Positions 1 to 8,010 of a DNA stretch of 13,249 nt are shown here, in pieces. The translations under genes and the position numbers were made by a program. The notes below the pieces were generated by a model that worked only from the letters and a program-made list of their open reading frames with translations, did not search any database and was not told the DNA's origin. Within the stretch, counting starts at the first letter, position 1. Each line of letters opens with the position of its first letter. Source of the stretch: Funneliformis mosseae (taxonomy: Eukaryota; Glomeromycota; Glomeromycetes; Glomerales; Glomeraceae); NCBI GenBank assembly GCA_910592005.1, contig CAJVPP010002881.1:1-13249 (forward strand), in the 5' to 3' direction.

Positions 1-150
1 ATACTTGATAGATTTGTTTAAGTTCAACGCGTAGATTTGGTAAAGTTAAGAGTTAGGCGGATCCTAACGTCTTGACCACAGTAAGCCATAGTTAAGAAAT
101 TTCGAGTAGAGACTTGATAACGTGACCATCTCGAGTTGAAGAATTTCACG
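1..150. other. Less A+T-rich island at window edge, unidentified
   Basis: This stretch has visibly more G and C than the following 1.3 kb and contains several CG dinucleotides (ACGCG, GGCGG, AACGTG, CTCGAG, CACGG). The minus strand has a short open stretch across it, but I recognise no protein in it. It could be the end of a repeat or gene lying outside the window. Nothing more can be supported. Confidence 0.3.
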
Positions 151-1500
151 GTGACAATATATATATTACCTATCAGAATTTTTATATTTATGATCTTGTC
201 ACACCTTTGTATTAGTTAGATTTAATATTTTACAAATTTATTAATTGTATTGGATTTCAAATTCATGATTTTGTACTAATATTAATTTTATTATTATTAT
301 GCTAAATTGCATATCACATAATTACATTATTATTAGTCAGTTAAATAATTAAATCATTTATTATTTAACTTTTAGAATAACCTTAATGACAAATAACTAA
401 TGATTAGTGTATAAAATTCATATACACAATGTGTATATATGCACATTAAATTTTTTTGTGCATATATTATACAGTATAAAATATGCATAAATAATTATTA
501 AAATAGATAAATTATATATAAAAATAGATAAATTATTTATAAAGATGGAAATATTACGTAATATGTATATTAATTTTCTATATTTAAAATAACTTGTATA
601 TATGACTTTTGGTTTAAATTTTATACATTGCTAATGATCTAAGTCATTTGATATCATTTAGATTGTATATTATCACTATCTTCTCATGAGTATAAAATTT
701 GTATAACAAAAAAAATTAATAAATACAACTGTAAAAATCGAAAAAACTGATAAATTTTAAAAATAGTAGAGCTAATCAGTTTTTTGTCAACAAAATTTTT
801 TTTGCTATAAAAATAATAAGTATTTTTTATTAATAGTAATAAAAGAGATAAGCTAACTGAAAAATATAAATCTTTATCTAAAAATGATAATAATTTATTT
901 TCTAAACTGACTCTAAAAAAAAAAAAAAAACTTTAATTATGTAGATTTCATAGTATTAATGTTCCTTTTGCTAAAAGAAAAATTAAGTAAAATAAATAAT
1001 ATAATGTTTTGATCAAATATAAAAATCATTTAATAACTGGAAATTTTTATAGACAAAAATTTTTTTTATAATATTTAAAAAAACTGATAAATAAAAACCT
1101 ATCGACAAAATTTGAAATTCTATTTTTAATCTTGTATAATAATTATAACGATGTAACAATATCAAACATCACATTATTTATTTTATGCGTTGAGTTCACG
1201 TACTTAAATATAATTATTATTTTTTTTTCCTTCAAGTTCTCTATACTTGTTAAACTATTAAAAAAATTTTTAAACTATCATTAAAAAAATACTTTAAATT
1301 TGTTCCTTGCAAGTTTTAATTGCTAAAAAATTTTGTTGTCTGCATTGCTTTTATTAACGATATAGATATATGTAGGTATTTTACTTTATTTTGAAAAAAA
1401 TCAATAATAATAAACTTTTTTACAAAAAATTCTTAGGCGTATTAAGATTCTTTTTAAAAGAGAAAAAGGTTAGTTAATTATTGAGCAGTAACTTTTTACT
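150..1500. other. A+T-rich stretch without a recognisable gene
   Basis: All frames are closed by frequent stops and no protein motif is visible. It contains an A16 run (915-930), nested inverted repeats at 420-467, and recurring short words such as CTGATAAAT that may be remnants of an old repeat. Confidence 0.6.
420..467. repeat. Overlapping inverted repeats
   Basis: A 9-bp palindrome arm pair with a one-base centre (420-428 and 430-438, core TATACACA/TGTGTATA) overlaps a second inverted repeat. The second has 11-bp perfect arms, ATATATGCACA at 435-445 and TGTGCATATAT at 457-467, around an 11-nt loop. The two structures share bases and cannot form together. No gene is nearby. Confidence 0.6.
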
Positions 1501-1502
1501 AA

Positions 1503-2688
1503 GTTCTTGCATTCCCTGAAGTGTTACGTTTTAAACAGGAAGATCAGTATCTTTACAAGTAGCTGATTTTTTTTGCCAGATTTTTGCAACTCTTATAGTG
1601 TTATATCGCAAGTAGATACGATCTATTAAAACTAGCTTTTTGGTAAAAATCTACTGATTCTGAAGATAGAATTAGTTATATACCTTTTTTGGTATGCTTG
1701 CATCTAACCAGTACTTATTTACTGTATAATTCTTTTATAAAGTCTGATTCTATAAGAATAAGTAAGATGTTGAATATTGAAAGTTCTTGAAAAATTTTGG
1801 GTGATATTACAAATGAGCATGTAGAAATCAATATATAGATTTAAAAATGAAGGTAGGTATCTCATCTAAAGAAAAAAGAATAATAGACTTATATGTAAAT
1901 GCAAATACCTTATCCACATTGATCAAAAGGAAAAAACAATAATACAAAGTAAGATAATTTTGACATTTTCTAGAAGTTTTTCATAATATATTTCATTCTT
2001 ATATTGGTTTGTTTGTTTATAGAGAAGCTTAGTCAAAAACAAGTATTATCTTGTGTTCTACCATCTATTACATATCCTTTAGATACTAGTAATACTATGC
2101 ATATGAAAGGTGTAATACCAGCAATTGTAAATAATTAGACAGGATTTTTTAATGACAAATCAGTACAGAACCAAAATTTAATAAGCTAGATTTTAATAAG
2201 AATATAGTCATATGCATTAAAGATGATGATTATATCAAATAATCTTTTAGAGAAAAAATATTTTTTTCAAAACAAAAACTCTCTGACTTTGCCTATAAAA
2301 GAAGACCAAATGTCACTTATTGTTATGAAAATAAAATAATATTCTGATTGAATTTAAGAGATAATTAGTCTTAATGTTACAGTAAATCAAAAACAAGTTA
2401 GATTATTTTTCTAACAGCAAAACTAAGAATATAGTTGATCAAATCTACTCTTATATGGTAGAACTATAACTTCAGTATGAAATGCTTTTCACCTATAATG
2501 ATCATTGGTTCTTATATTGGCTAAAAGATAATCCATCTGAACTTCAGATATCACCTACTCTTTCACTTGATACACTATTACCAGTTCATAAAGCCTATGC
2601 ATATTTGGCTCATATTATTGAATCATTAAGGTTTTGCTTATCAACTTTAAATAAAGGTTCAGGAGGGGAGGAAGACGAGAATAATTAG
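1503..2688 (+). pseudogene. Decayed Rhizophagus-type repeated protein, PD-(D/E)XK-like core
   Basis: Coding-like sequence runs through several frames with stops. Frame of 1503: VLAFPEVLRF, SRYDLLKLAFW, YIPFLVCLHLTSTYLLYNSF, with TAG 1560, TAG 1596, TAA 1644 and TGA 1788. Frame of 1838: KEKRIIDLYVNANTLSTLI. After an intron-like gap (1949-2022), frame of 2025: QKQVLSCVLPSITYPLDTS, with TAG 2136 where Trp is likely. Frame of 2279: LSDFAYKRRPNVTYCYENK. Frame of 2482, extended upstream past TAA 2467: DQIYSYMVEL, then YEMLFTYNDHWFLYW. From memory, QIYxYM followed by LTTYDxxWFL typifies a large repeated protein family in Rhizophagus, often N-terminal to a kinase domain; the nuclease-like fold assignment is inference. 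In the expected core, PD reads PN and the E-x-K strand is not visible, so an active site is unlikely. The last open stretch (2482-2688, 68 codons) ends in a Gly/Glu/Asp/Asn-rich tail. Confidence 0.6.
1949..2022 (+). other. Probable intron inside the 1503-2688 relic
   Basis: A GTAAGA donor at 1949 and a TTTATAG acceptor ending at 2022 (or 2024) flank T-rich sequence of 74 nt. Coding-like sequence lies on both sides in frames that could be joined. The size suits fungal introns. Confidence 0.4.
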
Positions 2689-4007
2689 GTAGTAAGTGAA
2701 AGATAATTTTGATTAAAATTTGACTGATTTGCTCAGAGTTAGCATTCTCTGAATTACAGAGAGAGGTGATTTCAAATGTTAGTATTCTATTATCAAAATT
2801 TCCTTAATTAGCAAGAAATTGAATGGAATTCGCTATAACACCAATTTCTCATAGTGTAGTAATATCATTGAATTTTTTTTATAAAATTAGTATTATTAGC
2901 ATTATAAAAAAATGTTATAAAAGTCTTCCTAATATGTGAGTTCCCTGTTCCCTGTATATAGCTTTTCAAAATATTGTTTATTAATATTTAATTAATTATA
3001 ATCCAGATAATTAGTGTTCTTATGTTTTTCCTATGAATTAAGTAGTCACAAATAAACAATTTATTGAGTTTTCTTTTTTTTGAAAAATTAATAGTATATC
3101 TGTATATAAAATATTTCTACTAAAAATTTATTATAGAAGGTAATATTTTTGAAATCTAAAATTGATTTTGATATCTCTTTATTTGAATTTGCAATATTTT
3201 TTTTTTGTACAATTACATTCAATATAAAACGTTTGTTATATACTAGACAACGAAAATCAATCCTCGGATTCATCAGATTGGCCAGATTGACGGGATTTTT
3301 AAAATAGTTTTTTCAGTTTATGCTTGAAATCGTGCAAAGTAAAGGGTGTTTAATTTCGAGGGGTGATTAATATCAATAGACAACAAATATTAAATGAAAG
3401 AAATCAAATCCTAAGAAATTTTTTAATTACAATTAAAATCTTATTGCATTTTAATCTAATGATAATAAAAATAAAAATTTAAATTTATTTAAAATTTTTA
3501 GAATCTTTGTTGTTCTAATAATGATATTTTTTTTTTTTCCAATTTCTTTTCAGAATAATAATTTTTTTTAATTATTTATATAAATATAAATTTCAAATGC
3601 ATTCAAGGTAAAATCATAGGAGTTAAGATCCGGAATTCCAAAAGTTGTTGGGCTTGTCTTTTTTTTTTTTTTTTTAACTTTGTATGCGTGTTTGTCGCCG
3701 GAAAACAATGAAGCGACAATGCGCAGTGTAAAGAGTAGATTAGAAAACAAATAAAAATGTAAAAACTAAAACCCGTTTATAGAATTTATATTATTTATAT
3801 TAGATTTTTTAAAAAAAGTAATCTCGTCAATAAAATAAATATATTAAATACATTAAAATAGTATATTATTATATCGATTTAAAAAAAATTTAACATTTGT
3901 CCAATAAATTAATTGCATTGAAATTTGAAAACTTAATTGGAGCAATGCAAAAGTTACACGACAAAAAAAAAAATAATATGTTTGATCCACTGCGGATTTA
4001 ATAAATT

Positions 4008-4014
4008 TCACGTG
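4008..4014. promoter_or_regulatory. TCACGTG E-box-like site
   Basis: CACGTG at 4009-4014 preceded by T. This core is bound by bHLH factors in fungi. It is about 950 bases upstream of the kinase start, so a role is uncertain. Confidence 0.25.
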
Positions 4015-4535
4015 CGAGTTTGTTTATAAATATCAAATACAGTATTCCCAAAAAGGTTTATCAAACTGACCACTTAATAACCTTATAACCTTATGCAAGG
4101 TTTACATGTAAAGAAATGTGAATTACTATGCTAATAAAGTTCTTAAGGATGTGCGGAAAGAATAAAGGGTGATTTTTTTTTTTAGGCGTAAATTTTTTTT
4201 TTTCTTTTCATGGTTACTGCATATTCAATTCATTTATGGTCACTTCTCATTGATGTTGCGTCGGCAAAAACCGCATTATTTAAATAAAGGCAATTGATTT
4301 TGATCCTGTTAAACTCCGGTTAGTTAGAATAACTCCTTAATTTTAAGGTGGAAATTAACCTGCGTCTTGTCTAACAATAGGTTAGTCAATTCTCCAATGT
4401 GGTTCCATTGTTAGAGAAAGAGGAAATATAATATTAATCACAACAAAGCCATAACCATAAATAGTAAATGTAAGATATCTAAGAATAAAGTCGTGAAACT
4501 CACGAAATTATCATTCTCCAATTTTGGAATCCATT

Positions 4536-4571
4536 TCTCGGAATTATATATTAAAATCTCGGAATTATATA
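4536..4571 (+). repeat. Direct repeat, 15-bp unit
   Basis: TCTCGGAATTATATA occurs at 4536-4550 and again at 4557-4571, giving a 21-bp period. It lies about 400 bases upstream of the kinase start. Confidence 0.6.
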
Positions 4572-4811
4572 AATTAAATTTATCCATTTCGAGAACTTGA
4601 GATAAGAATTTCCTTCAACCACCACTTTTCTTTTTTTTTTTCATTTTTCATTTTGACAAAACGTAATTCATTTTTTTTTCTTTTTTCTGTTTCATGTTCA
4701 TAATATTTCAATTTGTCCTTTATTAACAGACTTGCATAAAAGTATATTATATTTTATGCTTTCTCCAATCTTTTGAATCTGCTTGGCACGCCCTTTAAAA
4801 CGCTAGCATTT

Positions 4812-4837
4812 GAGCTAGCTCAATTTTCTTTATAAAA
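4812..4837 (+). promoter_or_regulatory. Kinase promoter: palindrome plus TATA box
   Basis: A TATAAAA box sits at 4831-4837. Ten bases upstream is the perfect palindrome GAGCTAGCTC (4812-4821), itself preceded by another GCTAGC at 4802-4807. Transcription would begin around 4855-4870, just before a strong splice donor at 4872. The spacing to the start codon is sensible if the 4872-4943 segment is spliced out. Confidence 0.5.
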
Positions 4838-4871
4838 TAATATTGTATAATTCGTCTGTCTTTTCCAATCG

Positions 4872-4943
4872 GTAAGTTACATCATATAGTTGTTATTTCA
4901 TTATTTTTGATCAACGTTCTGATTTTAAACTTTTAATTGTTAG
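4872..4943 (+). other. Probable 5'-UTR intron of the kinase gene
   Basis: A consensus GTAAGT donor begins at 4872 and TTGTTAG ends at 4943, giving 72 nt. A CTGAT branch-like motif (4919-4923) lies 20 nt before the acceptor. The segment sits between the TATA box and the ATG at 4963 and does not affect the protein. Confidence 0.5.
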
Positions 4944-4962
4944 CTTGAAAATTTTCTTTTAA

Positions 4963-6379
4963 ATGGGTTGTTTTTCCAGCAAACATACCTCCCAAGATTC
5001 AAATGGAATAGTTCCTTTACATGTTAAAGTTTGTCCAACATGTAAACGACAATACACACAACGCGGATGGTGTCAACCATGTGAAATAAAGCGATTTAAG
5101 GATGATTTTCATAATTGGACAAGCGGAAACAATGACCTTGATAATTTAATAAGAAATTCTCAATTAAATGTAACGGGTCCTTTAACGTTCTTGGAATGGA
5201 TACCTTATGACAAATTTGAAGGTATCAAAGAGATAGATCGAGGTGGTTTCGGTATTGTTTATAAGGCTACCTGGGATCTTGGTCCAAAATTATACTGGGA
5301 TGATTCAAAACGTCACTGGGTACGTGAGGGAGAAAAACAAATAGCTCTTAAACGTTTATATAATTCCAATAAGGCAAATCCGGAATTTTGGAATGAGGTA
5401 CGTAAATCTTATGTCAGAAATATGTTTCATTTATCTTGTTGATAATTATATTAATCCAAATTGATATCTTATTTAGCTCAAACGTCATCGCTGCAAACAA
5501 AATAAGTTCATCCCTCGTTGTTATGGATTCAGTAGGGATCCAGTTACGAAAGATTATGTGCTAGTGTTCGAATTTGTGGATGGAGATTTGAGACATTATC
5601 TAAAGAAAAACTTTGTAGATATCACATGGGAGAAAAAATTGGGGATCGTCTATAATATTGCGCATGGGTTAATGACAATTCATAATGCCGGTTTGATTCA
5701 TAGGAACTTTCACAGTGGTAATATACTAAGACATTTTAATGGGTCACAAAGTTTGACTTATATTTCGGATTTGGGACAATTTCTACCTGCAAACAAACAA
5801 GTTGAAGATGGCATCTATGGCGTTTTAGCTTATGTAGCTCCTGAAGTTTTGTGTGGTGAATCATATACTGAAGCATCTGATGTATATAGTTTTAGTATGA
5901 TTATGTGGGAAATCGCGTCAGGTCAGAGACCTTTTTATGAACGTCCACATAGTGCACAGCTCGCGTGGGATATATGTAATGGACTTCGACCAGAAATCAT
6001 AGTGGAAACTCCTCAATGTTATATCGAACTTATGGAAAGATGTTGGAATGCAGATCCAAAACAACGTCCAGATATTAGAGAATTGGAAAAGACATTGATG
6101 TCATGGGGTTGGCATATGGGCGTTTCTCAGAAGCAAAGCGTTTCGTATCAATTTATTTCCGCTGAAAATGAGAGGATACGATTATTAGAACATCTTGGTT
6201 CTCAATTGGAACCTTTCAAGAAACCACATCCGGAATCTTTTTATAAAAGCCGTCTTTTAAATTTTCCTGATTTACCAACTCCTCGCAATATTCACGACAG
6301 CTTTTGTGAATCTAATGATCAAGCTAAGTCTTTTTCAATTTCTGGAATGTCTGGTGAAGATGGTAATAATCAGAAATGA
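4963..6379 (+). CDS. TKL-type protein kinase, probable pseudokinase
   Basis: Two coding exons, 4963-5397 and 5477-6379, give 445 residues. The N-terminus MGCFSSK fits myristoylation at Gly2 and palmitoylation at Cys3, suggesting membrane attachment. A four-Cys motif follows (C24, C27, C37, C40; CxxC-x9-CxxC), a likely zinc ribbon. The kinase domain runs from about 84 to 352: glycine loop IDRGGFGIVY (91-100, first Gly replaced by Asp), VAIK-type Lys130, helix-C Glu145 at the exon junction, DLG Asp243, APE 266-268, helix-F Asp280 and Arg342. The catalytic loop reads HRNFHSGN (220-227): Asn222 replaces the catalytic Asp while the metal-binding Asn227 is kept. The tail has the SRLLN motif that I recall from Rhizophagus kinases. 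The domain resembles tyrosine-kinase-like/RAF-like kinases expanded in these fungi. Start choice: first ATG after the UTR intron, and it creates the lipidation motif. The substrate is unknown; phosphotransfer is doubtful. Confidence 0.92.
5398..5476 (+). other. Coding intron of the kinase gene
   Basis: GTACGT donor at 5398, acceptor TATTTAG ending 5476, 79 nt, phase 0. Splicing joins Glu145 to Leu146 and restores the kinase fold. If retained, translation stops at 5442 after 159 residues, leaving only the lipidated N-terminus, Cys motif and part of the N-lobe. Confidence 0.9.
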
Positions 6380-6540
6380 AACTTTGGTATAATCTTCACT
6401 GTCCATAAATGATTAAATATCTTTATGTATACAAAAGGAGACTTGGATGAGGCACGTATTAATTTCATCTTTCAAAGTTGTTATTGTGGTCTTAATTTAT
6501 TAATTTTTGCGATCTATATTAATTTTATTTGATTTTATAG

Positions 6541-6611
6541 ATTTACAATAAATAAGTTTCTCGAAACGATTGTGGAATACCTTGCAACTTCGATTGATAA
6601 AGATCATATCG
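6541..6611 (+). other. Exon-like segment between splice-site consensuses
   Basis: The 71-nt segment is preceded by TTTTATAG and followed by GTAAGT. One frame reads FTINKFLETIVEYLATSIDK without stops. It could be a 3'-UTR exon, an alternative kinase exon, or a relic. I recognise no family. Confidence 0.3.
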
Positions 6612-6731
6612 GTAAGTTTGATATGTGGTGAACGAGAATTTAATTAATTTTCCTTTTAATTAACTTGTATTTCTTACTTTTGAAAAAAAAAAAGAAGTTT
6701 ACAAGGTAAAATCTTGCAATCATTTTAATTG

Positions 6732-6757
6732 ATGACAGATTCCAGTAAATCTGTCAT
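6732..6757. repeat. Short perfect hairpin
   Basis: ATGACAGATT (6732-6741) and AATCTGTCAT (6748-6757) form a 10-bp stem with loop CCAGTA. It lies about 350 bases past the kinase stop and has no T-run typical of a terminator. Confidence 0.7.
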
Positions 6758-7074
6758 GAGTTGGAGTTAATAGAAAATGATTAATGGCACAGTTTTGTGG
6801 GGGGGGGGGGCATTTGAATGATTTTTAATTAATATTAGTGATCATAATTAAATTTTCTCTTTAATTGCAATCGACTTGAAAGTCATGGACAATTTATTCA
6901 AAATATATATATATATATATTTTTTCTTCATTAGATTATATTTATTAAATTATATATTTCGAACTTTTATGTAAATTAGATTATGTAATTTTTTTAAAAG
7001 AAAAATCCTTTAAATTTATTGTATTTTAGAATAATATATTATGAAAATAAAATTTTTTTCTCAGAGAAATTAAG

Positions 7075-7081
7075 TCACGTG
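7075..7081. promoter_or_regulatory. TCACGTG E-box-like site
   Basis: Reads GTCACGTG including the preceding base, matching the RTCACRTG core of centromere/promoter-binding bHLH sites known in yeasts. It is 30 bases before the hAT terminus. Function not shown. Confidence 0.25.
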
Positions 7082-7110
7082 TTAATTCTTAAATTAAGGT
7101 ATGATAAAAC

Positions 7111-7811
7111 TAGGGATGGTTCGACCAGTTCGGTTTCGGTCCAATTTTTATCTGTTTGAGGGTAAAATCGAAATTTAGACCGGAGTTTATATATATTGTT
7201 AAAAAGATGAAACAAATAAAAATTGTAGAATTAGACACAGTGCAATGCGTGTTAATTTCAACATTCCCCAATCCAAAATTTTATTATAATAAAAATAAAC
7301 CAAAAAAAAAAATCTAACTTTTGAGATAGTTTAAGCCTGAAATTGAAAGACTCTTTCTGATGGAACCGATATCGCTTGGATTGTTAAATAATCCTTGGCC
7401 ATTTGAGACAATATCGGAAAATCTTTTTGATGAATTATCCACCAAATTAAAGGATTGGCATACATTCTTTGATAATTATTTTGATTAAGCAAATTGAGAA
7501 AATAATCCTTTAAAATGATAACTTTTTTTTTGATATAGTTTGTTATATAATTCTTGTAAATTATTAATATTTCCAGCTAAGTTATTATTATCAAATGGGG
7601 TATGCTGCAACAAAACCAAACAAAGTGAATGTTAACATGTGTTTTTATTATTTTATATTTTTTTTTAGATAATCAAATAGAATTTGTCTATTTTCATTTC
7701 CTAAATGTAAAATCCTATCTACAGAACAACCGCCTTTTGGAGTTTAGTCAACCCTTCTTCCGCCCAACTTTCATTAGTATTACCTGAACCTTTCTTTGCT
7801 ATGGCACACTC
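7111..7811 (-). mobile_element. hAT-superfamily transposon remnant, truncated
   Basis: On the plus strand TAGGGATGG begins at 7111, a sequence typical of hAT terminal inverted repeats; the preceding GATAAAAC (7103-7110) could be one half of an 8-bp target duplication. Inside, on the minus strand, lies a hAT transposase C-terminus (7331-7525), with further hAT-like pieces up to about 7811. No matching CCATCCCTA end was found to the right, so the element is truncated. It stops just where the sequence leading into copy A begins (TCACGTGA at 7826), which fits a later insertion or deletion there. Confidence 0.7.
7331..7811 (-). pseudogene. hAT transposase C-terminal fragment
   Basis: Read on the minus strand. 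The lower part (7331-7525) gives NNYQRMYANPLIWW, then FPILSQMAKDYLTIQ and SVPSERVFQ, stopping at TAA (7331-7333); the same frame then continues TISKV. This is the hAT C-terminal dimerisation region (NPLxWW ... FPxLxxMAxxYL ... SVPSERVFS). Upstream pieces in shifted frames include HTPFDNNNLAGNI after a GCAG acceptor, DRILHLGNENRQILFDY, and SGNTNESWAEEGLTKLQKAV near 7740-7800, which fit the linker region of such a protein. Frameshifts and stops make it non-functional, and the N-terminal BED finger and catalytic core are absent. It keeps some CG dinucleotides, perhaps meaning it is younger than copies A and B. Confidence 0.8.
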
Positions 7812-7825
7812 TCATAAGAGGACTT

Positions 7826-7833
7826 TCACGTGA
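7826..7833. promoter_or_regulatory. TCACGTGA palindrome upstream of copy A
   Basis: Perfect 8-bp palindrome followed by ATTGG (reverse CCAAT), about 180 bases before the copy A start codon. It could belong to the original promoter of that family. Confidence 0.35.
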
Positions 7834-8010
7834 TTGGCCGATCATATTCAATTGAATTTATACAGTTTAAAGTACTTTTTTAATTTATGATATTATCATT
7901 AGTGTATCACAAAAAAAATTTCATTTTCAGTTTTATAAGACCGTCAATATTCGCTGTGTAAAATAATCAAAAAATAATCAGAATCCTTGAAGTACTTTAC
8001 TTAGAAGGCA

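Larger units (their letters stand above)
2690..4800. other. Gene-poor A+T-rich spacer with homopolymers
   Basis: No ORF here looks like a gene; the two minus-strand open frames of about 60 codons (3088-3273, 3568-3750) show no family signal, and the second reads through a T17 run at 3659-3675. Bases 2690-2860 may hold further scrambled pieces of the upstream relic. Also present are an inverted repeat TCTAACAAT/ATTGTTAGA (4370-4378, 4407-4415) and a 21-bp-period direct repeat near 4536. Confidence 0.55.
6380..7110. other. Downstream flank of the kinase gene
   Basis: Contains an AATAAA at 6547-6552 that could be a polyadenylation signal, an exon-like segment at 6541-6611, a 10-bp-stem hairpin at 6732-6757, a G12 run (6799-6810) and an AT dinucleotide run (6903-6920). 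No ORF with a recognisable protein was seen. A TCACGTG lies at 7075-7081. Confidence 0.5.

Noticed and set aside
20..29. GTTCAACGC, a tRNA box-B-like word
   Set aside because: There is no box A at the right distance, no acceptor stem, and the window starts too close to its left.
3088..3273. Minus-strand open frame of 61 codons
   Set aside because: Low-complexity A+T translation, no motif, no promoter or splice context.
3568..3750. Minus-strand open frame of 60 codons with a Lys run
   Set aside because: The Lys run is the T17 homopolymer read backwards; no family resemblance.
5558..6379. Kinase C-terminal part as a separate gene starting at 5558
   Set aside because: Position 5558 is GTG inside exon 2; splicing at 5398/5476 joins it in frame with the N-lobe.
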